Below, piece after piece: positions 25,163 through 33,362 of a DNA stretch of 42,506 bases. The stretch's first letter is position 1. The number at the start of each line of letters is the position of its first letter. Location of the stretch: NCBI GenBank assembly GCA_964580235.1, contig CAZOJY010000017.1, positions 1 to 42,506 on the forward strand, in the 5' to 3' direction. The translations under genes and the position numbers were made by a program. The notes under the pieces are model-generated. The model made no database searches, had not been told where the DNA came from, and saw nothing but the letters and a program-made list of their open reading frames with translations. Origin of the DNA: G020348385 sp964580235. Its GTDB lineage: Bacteria; Acidobacteriota; Aminicenantia; Aminicenantales; Aminicenantaceae.

Positions 25163-26665
25163 CTAGACCTTTCGGTGCGTTTTGAATTCCTGCTTTAAAG
25201 TCTTACAGAGGGAGTTGAAGCGCTTCTGGAGCTCCTTATAAAGCAGGGATGTTTTCGGTTGGGGATCGATCACGGCTTTCCCCAGCGAAACCATATTGCC
25301 GGCCAATTCCTCTATTTTTATTTTCTGTCCCTTCTCCCAGTGATAGTTCCAAATGGACTGGATGGCGGCTCCAAAAGCAGCCGCTTCTTCTTCCTTGCAG
25401 GTGCGCACAGACGTTTGGAAAATGTCGGCCACAATCTGAAGCCAGAGCTTGCTTTTGGACCCCCCGCCCGTGGCTCTTATTTCCGAAGGAATCAATCCGA
25501 GAGATTTCATGCGGGAAAAACCATACCCCAGATTAAAAATAGTCCCCTCCATCACAGCCCGGGTCATGTGGGGTGCTTTAAAATTTTTTCTTGTTAGACC
25601 AAAAAAAACGCCGCTGGCATAAGGGAGAACTGGGACCCGCTCTCCATCGATGAAAGGAAGAAAAATGAGCCTTTCGGCTCCTGCTGGTGCCTGCGAAGCC
25701 GTATTCTCAAGCTCTGAATTGGAGATATTCTTGATCTTCTTCCAATATTCTGTTGTGTTGGTGACATTCATCGTGCAGAGAAGAGGGAGCCAACCACCCG
25801 TACTGTCGCACATTGAAGCAATTTCCCCCTCAGGATCGACACAGGGCATGTCGAAGTATGAACTGATTGTTCCCGACGTGCCAAGGCTCAAGGTGCACAA
25901 TCCGGATTTGACATTCCCCGTGCCGACAGCCCCCATCATATTGTCTCCTCCTCCGCTTCCCACAAGAATTTTTTCCATCCCGAATTGTTCTGCTATTTTC
26001 TTTTTGAGTCGGCCACAAGGTTCTGAAGGATGGGACAGAGCGGGAAGCTTACCCGCCAGTTCAGGATCGATAGCATTTATCGCTTCCTGGTTCCACTGGC
26101 ATCTTTTTACGTCCATTAATCCTGTTCCTGAAGCGTCACCGAATTCCATGTGCGCCCTTCCTGTCAGAACATAATTGATATAGTTGTGGGGAAGGAGAAC
26201 GGTTCTTAGTTTCTTATAATTGTCTGGTTCATGACGTTTCAGCCACAGAATTTTTGAGGCGGTGTACCCGACCGCCACGTTTATACCGAGTCTCCGGATC
26301 AAACGGTCTTTTCCTCCGAGGCGGTTTACAAGGATGTCTAGTTCTGCAACTGTCGACGTATCGTTCCACAGCTTGGCCGGCCTGATGCATTCTCCTCTCT
26401 CATCCAGTGGAACAAATCCGTGCTGCTGACCTGAAACTCCCATGCAGACAATTTCTGAAGTTTTGATGTCCGCCTTTTTCAGAGCCTCACCGAGGGCCTC
26501 TTTGAGGGCCTTTATCCAAATGTGTGGATCTTGTTCGCTTTCGCCCGGTTTCAGGTCTTTGATAAAGCGATGAGAGGCGCGTCCACTAGACAGAATTTTT
26601 CCGTCAAAATCGACGACGAGTGCTTTTGTTCCCTGCGTTCCTGAGTCAATTCCTATTGCATACAT
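25163..26665 (-). CDS. xylB: FGGY-family sugar kinase, probable xylulokinase
   Basis: The 500-residue protein opens with AIGIDSGTQGTKALVVDFDG, the first phosphate loop, and contains GVSGQQHGFVPLD and LWNDTSTVAE near the sugar site, GSGGGDNMMGAVGTGNV, and RATGGGSKSKLWLQIVADIF for ATP binding. The QQHG pattern is typical of D-xylulose kinases. Length is normal. It is first in the operon with a double-cassette sugar ATPase and a permease, suggesting import then phosphorylation of D-xylulose or a related ketose. No xylose isomerase gene is present in the window, so another polyol or ketose is possible. Confidence 0.87.
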   Translation of the reverse strand: MYAIGIDSGTQGTKALVVDFDGKILSSGRASHRFIKDLKPGESEQDPHIWIKALKEALGEALKKADIKTSEIVCMGVSGQQHGFVPLDERGECIRPAKLWNDTSTVAELDILVNRLGGKDRLIRRLGINVAVGYTASKILWLKRHEPDNYKKLRTVLLPHNYINYVLTGRAHMEFGDASGTGLMDVKRCQWNQEAINAIDPELAGKLPALSHPSEPCGRLKKKIAEQFGMEKILVGSGGGDNMMGAVGTGNVKSGLCTLSLGTSGTISSYFDMPCVDPEGEIASMCDSTGGWLPLLCTMNVTNTTEYWKKIKNISNSELENTASQAPAGAERLIFLPFIDGERVPVLPYASGVFFGLTRKNFKAPHMTRAVMEGTIFNLGYGFSRMKSLGLIPSEIRATGGGSKSKLWLQIVADIFQTSVRTCKEEEAAAFGAAIQSIWNYHWEKGQKIKIEELAGNMVSLGKAVIDPQPKTSLLYKELQKRFNSLCKTLKQEFKTHRKV

Positions 26666-26746
26666 GGTTTAACGCTGCTGATTATATCACCGCCGCTGCA
26701 GTGCGGGCAACTTCATGCTTTTTTTATACAAAATTAAAAAAAAGAC

Positions 26747-26774
26747 TTGCTCTTTTTTGTTATTTTGGTATAAT
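26747..26774 (+). promoter_or_regulatory. Promoter upstream of the MFS transporter gene
   Basis: TTGCTC (26747-26752) and a perfect TATAAT (26769-26774) are 16 bases apart. The transcript would carry a leader of about 140 bases before the MFS start at 26926. Confidence 0.55.
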
Positions 26775-26791
26775 AAAGTCAAACTCTGCTT

Positions 26792-26872
26792 TGCTGGCTG
26801 GGTAGGGTTTTTGATAACCCTCCTTCATTATCCCCTTTTTGCTTATTTTCCCCATACCCAAAACAGCCAGCA
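26792..26872 (+). promoter_or_regulatory. Structured 5' leader of the MFS transcript
   Basis: GCTGGCTG at 26793-26800 pairs perfectly with CAGCCAGC at 26864-26871, extended by one T-A pair. Inside lies a second perfect hairpin, AGGGTT (26804-26809) with AACCCT (26816-26821). The arrangement lies between a strong promoter and the MFS gene and could be an attenuator or ligand-sensing RNA. It does not match a riboswitch class I know. Confidence 0.35.
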
Positions 26873-26925
26873 CTCTATACAATAAGGAAGAAATTATTTG
26901 AGAGCCGAACCAAAGTTGGTTTAAA

Positions 26926-28095
26926 ATGAGACAAATCAGAAGCATGTGGAACAAACATTTTTTTGTGGCTCTCAGCGGATATTTTTTTCTGTTCATGAGC
27001 GTGACTCTGTTTTTCATTTTCCCTCTGTTTTTTGAGCAGTTTCATGTTTCCAAAACCCGAATTGGATTGATCATGGGAATCCACAGCCTCACGGCTATTT
27101 TCATGCGCCCTGTGTTTGGACGAATCATCGATATAAAAGGAAGGAAAAATATTTCGCTGTTTGGCATCGGAATACTGATAGCCGTGTTGCCGCTTTTCCA
27201 CCTTATTGGAGATGCCGGGATTTTGCCCCTTGCCCTCCGGGCTCTGACTGGCATTGGATGGGGGATCAGTATGACTGCCACCATCACTATTTGTTCGGAT
27301 TTGGCCCCTGTATCCAGACTGGCTCAATCCATGGGGATTATCGGTGTGGCCGGTCTCCTGTCCGCTGCTCTGGGGCCTTTGCTGGCAGAAGAGATAGTTC
27401 GCAGTTTTGGCTTCGCCGGTCTTTTCAACACAAGTCTTTTTTTCCTCATTACCTCCTTTGTTTGTATGGCTTTGACCAAGGAGGTCATCAAGCCCAATAA
27501 CAACAGGCCCTTCCATAAGCCGGAATCTTTGAAACACCTGGCCTTATTTTCCATTCTTCTCGTTTTTGTGCTGCCCGTATTCCATGGGGCAATCCGAGGA
27601 GCGGTTGTTTATTTTATCGCACTTTTTGGGAAATCGATTCCACTGGATCGTGTCGGTCCTTTTTTTGTAGCCTTTTCGGCTGCAGCTATCCTGACCCGGT
27701 TTTTCCTCGGTGATCTCTCCGACCGATATGGAAGAAAACAAATATTATTCCCCTCTATCTGTATCATCAGCCTCAATTTATTTCTGATAGCACATGTCCA
27801 CTCTTCGGGGATGTTTGTCCTAGTCGGCTTTATCGGCGGTTTTGGGCAGGGTTTGATTTTTCCCGCCTTGAGCACCTATGTGATCGACATGCTGGGTCAG
27901 GAAAACAAAGGATTTGCCATAAGCCTTTACCTGACATTTTTTGATGTCGGCATGGGTTTTGGGCCTGCTTTATTCGGATGGATATCCGACCTTTATGGAT
28001 ACCGACGGATGTATTTAATCGCTGGATTGATGTTTTTTTTAATAGGTGCGCTCTTTACCTGGAAAGCGCCATCTCCTAAAATCACCGAAAGATGA
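26926..28095 (+). CDS. Major facilitator superfamily transporter
   Basis: The protein has 389 residues and about twelve hydrophobic segments. The loop between helices 2 and 3, GRIIDIKGRKN (about residue 65), and its repeat in the second half, GDLSDRYGRKQ (about 263), are the MFS signature. The first half also has the GIGWGISMTATITICSDL segment common in drug-efflux-like and sugar-efflux-like members. Substrate cannot be assigned. An ATG at 26944 is an alternative start; neither has a strong ribosome site. The gene is divergent from the xylulokinase operon and preceded by a structured leader. Confidence 0.9.
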   Translation: MRQIRSMWNKHFFVALSGYFFLFMSVTLFFIFPLFFEQFHVSKTRIGLIMGIHSLTAIFMRPVFGRIIDIKGRKNISLFGIGILIAVLPLFHLIGDAGILPLALRALTGIGWGISMTATITICSDLAPVSRLAQSMGIIGVAGLLSAALGPLLAEEIVRSFGFAGLFNTSLFFLITSFVCMALTKEVIKPNNNRPFHKPESLKHLALFSILLVFVLPVFHGAIRGAVVYFIALFGKSIPLDRVGPFFVAFSAAAILTRFFLGDLSDRYGRKQILFPSICIISLNLFLIAHVHSSGMFVLVGFIGGFGQGLIFPALSTYVIDMLGQENKGFAISLYLTFFDVGMGFGPALFGWISDLYGYRRMYLIAGLMFFLIGALFTWKAPSPKITER

Positions 28096-28108
28096 AAAAT
28101 CCTGGAGG

Positions 28109-29323
28109 CTACTTCGTAGCGTAATATCCTCTTCTGTATGTAACTCGGTAGTCCTGATTCTTTACCCTGACTTCGATGTTCTTGTAACTTCCATCTGCCC
28201 TGTAATTGGCCGGAGAGTAGTATAGAAGGTAGTAATTCTCCATGATGGATAAAGCGTTTTCAAAACCGAAAGAAGGATTCCTGGAAGTGTCCACAATACC
28301 GCCTGTAGCCTTTGCCGCGTCTGAAAATGCCTCATAGAAATCCTCTGACTGCTCTCTCATATAGACACCGCTTGAATTTCTTTCTTCCCTGTCAACAAAG
28401 AGGAGATTAAAACAAATGGAGGCATCCACAAACGCTTGGGTAATTTTTTGTGTATTGACACGCTCGTGCCTTTGATAGAATTGGAACAGATCCTGCAGGT
28501 CGCCCATGATGTTTGGCTGGTCGTGGTATTCCGATAAAAGATTGCTCGAAACTTGAGGACTTAACTCAGGCCGGAATTCCCTTTCATAGAAAAAAAACAC
28601 ATGTTTCTGTCCAGGCATTGCTTTCAGTTTAGCCGCGAATTGGAGGAAGAGATTCTGATCCACCATACGCAGTCCTTCCATTCTTTCCAGGTTATTTCTG
28701 TATCTGCGCAGCAGCATCCCGAGGGAGCTGCTGCGTCCCGCAAAGTCAGGATCTCCTTCTGGATCACCCATGAAATCTCCGCCAGAAATGGATGAGACTA
28801 AACCCTTCAAACTTCGCATCTGGCTCCTGTAAGCAGAGGATCCAGTCTTTGTGTCTTTCTTTAGAATCTTCAACATTTCTTTGGCGATATCCTCTTTTTT
28901 CTTTTTTTGGAGAGCCTCGCTGGATAGATGATAATTCTTCTGGGGGGTCATCAGTGTCAGGGTGTCATGGGGAAGAAGTACATGAATAAAAAAATATTCG
29001 ATAGATTTCGCGAGTTTTGGGTTGTAATCGATAATTTGGAAGAGAAGGAAGTAGTTTCTCAAAACATTAGGAGAAAAGGATTTCAGTTCTTCTTGTCTTG
29101 CGATTTGGTTTTTGTTTCCAAGGTAAAGAGCCTCGATTTTTTGGGGTATCCCATTTTCATAGAGTTCGAAATCCTCGACGGTTAAGGTATCGACAAATTG
29201 GTCGCCTGCAAATACTCGGACAGGAACCTCTATGTTTCTAACCGTGACTTCATACTGTTCTTGTTGGGAAAAGAGAAAAAAAGATAATGATAAAACTGCC
29301 AAAAATAAGATTGCTTTTTTCAT
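28109..29323 (-). CDS. VWFA-related Acidobacterial-type exported protein, paralog 1
   Basis: A signal peptide (about 1-19) is followed by a short beta-domain, VRNIEVPVRVFAGDQF then VDTLTVEDFELYENGIPQKI, and an alpha/beta domain that would be the VWA fold. The C-terminus, NYYLLYYSPANYRADGSYKN then RVTYRRGYYA, is the typical end of the family known as VWFA-related Acidobacterial domain. The place where a VWA domain would have DxSxS reads FQIIDYNPKL, so the metal site looks lost. GAGGGAGC precedes the ATG. Its upstream neighbour is a paralog. The role is unknown, probably in the periplasm. Confidence 0.82.
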   Translation of the reverse strand: MKKAILFLAVLSLSFFLFSQQEQYEVTVRNIEVPVRVFAGDQFVDTLTVEDFELYENGIPQKIEALYLGNKNQIARQEELKSFSPNVLRNYFLLFQIIDYNPKLAKSIEYFFIHVLLPHDTLTLMTPQKNYHLSSEALQKKKKEDIAKEMLKILKKDTKTGSSAYRSQMRSLKGLVSSISGGDFMGDPEGDPDFAGRSSSLGMLLRRYRNNLERMEGLRMVDQNLFLQFAAKLKAMPGQKHVFFFYEREFRPELSPQVSSNLLSEYHDQPNIMGDLQDLFQFYQRHERVNTQKITQAFVDASICFNLLFVDREERNSSGVYMREQSEDFYEAFSDAAKATGGIVDTSRNPSFGFENALSIMENYYLLYYSPANYRADGSYKNIEVRVKNQDYRVTYRRGYYATK

Positions 29324-29421
29324 GATGCTCCCTCTCAGATTCGAAATTTTTTATGTTTCAACGCGAAATCAAATCACGCTTTTGTGCTTGATTATTCATT
29401 CTCTAAAGGTCTATATCGATC

Positions 29422-30687
29422 CTAATTGGCAAAATAGCCGGCCCGATGGGAGATACGGTACTTCTTATTTTTGATTTTTACTTTTATTTCTTTAAACTGG
29501 CCGTCGGCTGAATAGTTCTCTGGCGAGTAGTACAATAGATAGTAGTTTTCTGACGCTTTCACTGCAGCCTTGAATAAATAGTCAGCCCTGGCGGAACTGT
29601 CGATGAATCCACCGGTCGAAATGGCCATTTCTCGAAAGGCCCCATAAATATCTTCTGAATGGCCTGCGAAGTAAACGCCGTATTGATTCTCTTGGGGCGT
29701 TGTTAAAAAAAGAAAATGGATCGAGATAGAGCAGTCTGCGTATGTTTGTTTGATCAAATCGGTGTCAATCGGGATTTCTCTTTTATAGAAATCTATTATA
29801 TTGGAAATTGTCTGAAGGATTATGGGCCTGTCTTGATATAAACTCAGGGCCTGATTCAATAATTTTGGATCTATCTGGGGAATAAATTCCCTCTGATAGA
29901 ATATTGTCACGTATTTTTGTCCCCTTTTTTTTCTTAAGTATTCCGCAAAATTCATCATGGTGTCCTGACTAACTTTCCGTAAATTTTCCAGTTTGAACAC
30001 ATAGTTTTCGTACAGGTTGAGTTCTTCTTCGAAAGACCGGCCGTCAGATTGATTAAAAGGAGCCGATTCTGTGACCGGCATGACTAATTCTTCTGCCGCA
30101 AGTTCTGTAACGCCGGGATCAGCCATCCGGCTCCGGGCCATGTAAACAGTCAGGGATTGGGCCAGTTCGGCAATTTCAGCTATCATATATCTGTATTCTG
30201 AGTTGCCCGTTAGCGTATCTCTTCTGACTATTTTGATGAGTTGTTTTGCTACTTCCTCCCGGGATACGACTTTGAAGGCGATCTTTTTCATCCGGTAGGT
30301 ATTCATCGATGTGACAAATGAAAGATTATCGCCGGGGGTCAGCACGTCGTGCGCGAAATATCTGATCGCATCTGCGATTTTGGGATCGTAATCTGAGAGC
30401 TCAAAAAAGAGGAAAAAGCTGCGTGCTGTTTGGGGGGCGAATCTTTTCCTTTCCTGACTTCGATCGATCGATCTTTTTTTAACAAAATACACAGCTTCAA
30501 TTTTTTGGGGAACGCCGTTCTCAAAAATTTCAAAATCATCGATGGTCAGATTGTCAACAAAAGTTTTGCCGCTGAATACCCTGACCGGGACTTCGATATT
30601 GATGACGGTGGCCTGTTCTTTGATTTCCTGGGAAAAAAGGACAAGGCCCATGAAAATAATTGCGCTGAAAAGCACGACTTTTTTCAT
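29422..30687 (-). CDS. VWFA-related Acidobacterial-type exported protein, paralog 2
   Basis: This 421-residue paralog of the downstream gene shares the same order: signal peptide, VINIEVPVRVFSGKTF with DNLTIDDFEIFENGVPQKIE, the VWA-like domain, and NYYLLYYSPENYSADGQFKE near the end. I start at ATG 30687 because AGAAGGATA precedes it; an upstream start nine codons earlier lacks support. The expected MIDAS motif is replaced by FELSDYDPKI. An acidic, probably flexible segment near residues 200-230 is an insertion relative to paralog 1. The pair is separated by 98 bases and is probably one transcript. Confidence 0.82.
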   Translation of the reverse strand: MKKVVLFSAIIFMGLVLFSQEIKEQATVINIEVPVRVFSGKTFVDNLTIDDFEIFENGVPQKIEAVYFVKKRSIDRSQERKRFAPQTARSFFLFFELSDYDPKIADAIRYFAHDVLTPGDNLSFVTSMNTYRMKKIAFKVVSREEVAKQLIKIVRRDTLTGNSEYRYMIAEIAELAQSLTVYMARSRMADPGVTELAAEELVMPVTESAPFNQSDGRSFEEELNLYENYVFKLENLRKVSQDTMMNFAEYLRKKRGQKYVTIFYQREFIPQIDPKLLNQALSLYQDRPIILQTISNIIDFYKREIPIDTDLIKQTYADCSISIHFLFLTTPQENQYGVYFAGHSEDIYGAFREMAISTGGFIDSSARADYLFKAAVKASENYYLLYYSPENYSADGQFKEIKVKIKNKKYRISHRAGYFAN

Positions 30688-30816
30688 TATCCTTCTCCCT
30701 TTATTGTATAGCATATCACAGAAAAAGCTAAGCCTTTTTTTCTGGATAGGATTTGAAACGGCCGGATCATCATCAGCAAAAAAAACAGCAAATTATGTGC
30801 CAAGAATAAAGTTTAA

Positions 30817-31776
30817 TTATATTCTTCTGATGCGTTTGAATCCAGAGACATTCACAAACTCCAGCTTTTCCTCTTTTTCGATTTCGTCAAGCAACAGATT
30901 GAGGCCGAGAACATCGCTGGAGACATGCCCGGCAATAATGACATTCAAGTTGGCCTTTTTTGCATTTTTCAGGTGCTCTTCGCTTAAGTGCATGCCGACC
31001 AAAGTGCTGATGCCGCTTGAGGCATATTTTTCAATGATTTCTTTTGCCCCTTCGGTTCCGCCTGTCATATCGATATAAATCTTTCCGCATTTGTTATTTT
31101 CTGAACCGCTGACTATCTTAGGAGGAACCTGCAGCTTGGCTGATCTCTTGTATTCGGGGACAGTTTTTAAGATTTTCATCAGGTTTTTTAGCTTATAAGG
31201 ATTTTTTGCCTCGAAGGTTTTTTTCAGAAAATTCGTCACACAGTTATCTGATGGTGTATGGATACACATCATCGGAATTCCCAAAACTCGGGCCGCGTCC
31301 ACCGCCCGGGAATGATTAACAGGTAGGAGTCTTCTTTGGACTTCGGAAATTCTCTTTTCCATGAGCTGTTCAGCCACACTGATGTTCACTCCGTAGGACG
31401 CCATTAAATCTGCTTGAAGTTTCATCACATCATGAAGTTGAGCCAGCGCATATCCTTCAGGGTGATGAGAGATAATCAGGTCTATTTTTTCATTTTTTTG
31501 TGACTTTAGAACATGGGTAAGAAGAATCTCTCCCACTTCCATATCGATACCGATGATAACTTTCTTTACATTTTGGTTCTTATCGCCGTAAAGAATTCTT
31601 GTATCCGCGAAGGGATTAAAAAGCCTGTCTTTGTCATAATAATCGATTTCATCTGTTTTTAAGGAATCGAATTTCTCCTTTTCTTCCTTTAGGATTTTTC
31701 GAATTTCGGTCTTTCCCCTCAGATCGTTTGCAATGCCGACCTGAATGGCTTTTTTATACAATTTTTCTAACTTCAT
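30817..31776 (-). CDS. NIF3-like (DUF34) metal-binding protein
   Basis: The 319-residue protein has the NIF3 dinuclear metal motifs: IISHHPEG (His104, His105) and, at the C-terminus, a GMHLSEEH segment and VIIAGHVSSD, which supply the second set of ligands. GGTEGAKEIIEKY fits the usual C-terminal Rossmann-like half. The family is conserved across life, with proposed roles in nucleotide or cofactor chemistry that remain unsettled. The gene is upstream of the VWFA-related pair on the same strand, 129 bases away, and divergent from the flavoprotein gene. Confidence 0.82.
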   Translation of the reverse strand: MKLEKLYKKAIQVGIANDLRGKTEIRKILKEEKEKFDSLKTDEIDYYDKDRLFNPFADTRILYGDKNQNVKKVIIGIDMEVGEILLTHVLKSQKNEKIDLIISHHPEGYALAQLHDVMKLQADLMASYGVNISVAEQLMEKRISEVQRRLLPVNHSRAVDAARVLGIPMMCIHTPSDNCVTNFLKKTFEAKNPYKLKNLMKILKTVPEYKRSAKLQVPPKIVSGSENNKCGKIYIDMTGGTEGAKEIIEKYASSGISTLVGMHLSEEHLKNAKKANLNVIIAGHVSSDVLGLNLLLDEIEKEEKLEFVNVSGFKRIRRI

Positions 31777-31906
31777 GTTTCTGCCTCCGTTTAAATCTTA
31801 GGTTTGTTTTGGAAGTTTCTTATTTTAAAAAAAACACAAACCCAAAAGCAAATACTCCTTTATCAGCGATTCGGTCTTAACATCCTCCGCTTTATATTTT
31901 AAAATT

Positions 31907-31924
31907 GTTGTTGAGGAAAACAAC
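31907..31924 (+). promoter_or_regulatory. Ribosome-binding site in a hairpin loop
   Basis: GTTGTT (31907-31912) and AACAAC (31919-31924) form a perfect six-pair stem whose loop is GAGGAA, the ribosome-binding site of the flavoprotein gene that starts at 31925. The stem ends against the ATG. It could modulate initiation, but the stem is AT-rich and weak. Confidence 0.3.
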
Positions 31925-33295
31925 ATGAAAGAATATGACGTGATCGTTGTCGGCTCAGGAGCCGGGAGCGCAATTGTGGATGGCGCTCTGGCTCACGGAC
32001 TGAAAGTGGCGCTTGTAGACCGGGGGTTTTTGGGGGGGACTTGTCTCAATGTGGGATGCATCCCATCAAAGATGCTGATTTTTCCGGCTGATCGTATCGT
32101 TGAAATCCAAGAGGCAAAAAAGCTGGGAATTCAGGCCGAGATCAAACACGTGGATTTTCCGGCCATAATGAAGAGAACGCGGGAATACGTGGCAGGAAGC
32201 GAAAGCCGGATAAAAAAAAGAGTTCAGAATACTCCCGGTCTGGATTTTTATGGAGCCACGGGCCATTTCATAGAAGATTACACAATGGCTGTGGAAGGCG
32301 AGAAGATCCGGGGAAAAAAAATCTATCTTGTCTCAGGGGCCAGGCCTTTGATTCCTCCCATGAAAGGGATTACAGAGATCGATTATTTAACCAATGAGAA
32401 TGTATTTGCGCTCGAGAAAAGGCCAGCAAGCCTGATAATCGTCGGCGGAGGGTATGTCGCCACGGAGTTTGCCCATTTTTTTGCGGCGGTGGGCACAGAT
32501 GTGACGATCTTACAGAGAGGAGAGCGGCTGGTGAAAGAGGAGGAGCCTGAAATTTGCGAATTATTGAAGAAAAAAATGCTCGAGCGTATGGCCGTTTACA
32601 CGGATACAGAAGCTCTCGAGGCCAGGCGGGAAAATGGCGGCTGCCGCATTATGACGAAAAACAAAAAGACAGGGAAAGCACAAGAATTCACAGCAAAAAA
32701 AGTATTCATCGCTGCAGGAAGAACCTCGAATGCCGATTTGCTGAAGACGGAAAATACCGGAGTAAGGACAGATGAGAGGGGTTACATAAAAGTCAATGAA
32801 TATTTTGAAACACACAAAAAGAACATCTGGGCTTTTGGAGATGCCATCGGAAAAAAAATGTTTAGGCACGCGGCTAACAAGCAGGCCGATATTGTGTGGC
32901 ATAACAGCATGCACCGAGGAGAAGAAAAGTTGGATTTCCTCAGCATTCCCCATGCGGTGTTCACCTATCCTCCGATTGCTTCTGTGGGCATGAGTGAGGA
33001 GGAGGCCAAAAAGCTGTATGATATCATGGTAGGGAAGTCTCGCTATTCCGATGTCGCAAAAGGAGTTGCTATGCAGGACGATCAGAGCTTTGTCAAGGCC
33101 ATCATCGAAAAAGACACCTGGCGTATTCTCGGCTTCCATATCGTCGGCCCTTATGCGCCTATCTTGATTCAGGAAGTCATCGATGCGATGTCCACCACTG
33201 GAACAGTGATGCCGATTGTCAGCGGTATGCGCATCCATCCTGCGATGCCGGAAATCATCTATGATGCCCTGAGAGACCTTCAAGAGCCGGATTGA
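31925..33295 (+). CDS. FAD-dependent disulfide reductase (dihydrolipoyl dehydrogenase / mycothione reductase-like)
   Basis: The 456-residue enzyme has the FAD motif VVGSGAGSAIVDG, the redox pair in GGTCLNVGCIPSK (Cys40, Cys45), the NAD(P)-binding VGGGYVATEFAHFF and the second FAD motif IWAFGDAIG. The C-terminal catalytic motif is IHPAMPEI in place of HPTxSE. That motif, and YSDVAKGVAMQD, are closer to mycothione reductase as I remember it than to lipoamide dehydrogenase. It reduces a low-molecular-weight or protein disulfide in the cytoplasm; the substrate is unassigned. No 2-oxoacid dehydrogenase genes are nearby. Confidence 0.85.
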   Translation: MKEYDVIVVGSGAGSAIVDGALAHGLKVALVDRGFLGGTCLNVGCIPSKMLIFPADRIVEIQEAKKLGIQAEIKHVDFPAIMKRTREYVAGSESRIKKRVQNTPGLDFYGATGHFIEDYTMAVEGEKIRGKKIYLVSGARPLIPPMKGITEIDYLTNENVFALEKRPASLIIVGGGYVATEFAHFFAAVGTDVTILQRGERLVKEEEPEICELLKKKMLERMAVYTDTEALEARRENGGCRIMTKNKKTGKAQEFTAKKVFIAAGRTSNADLLKTENTGVRTDERGYIKVNEYFETHKKNIWAFGDAIGKKMFRHAANKQADIVWHNSMHRGEEKLDFLSIPHAVFTYPPIASVGMSEEEAKKLYDIMVGKSRYSDVAKGVAMQDDQSFVKAIIEKDTWRILGFHIVGPYAPILIQEVIDAMSTTGTVMPIVSGMRIHPAMPEIIYDALRDLQEPD

Positions 33296-33362
33296 GTTTG
33301 ACTTCACATTTTATATCTCCTAAAATGACCCCCCTTGGGCATGATCAATCGAGGAGTCAGAG

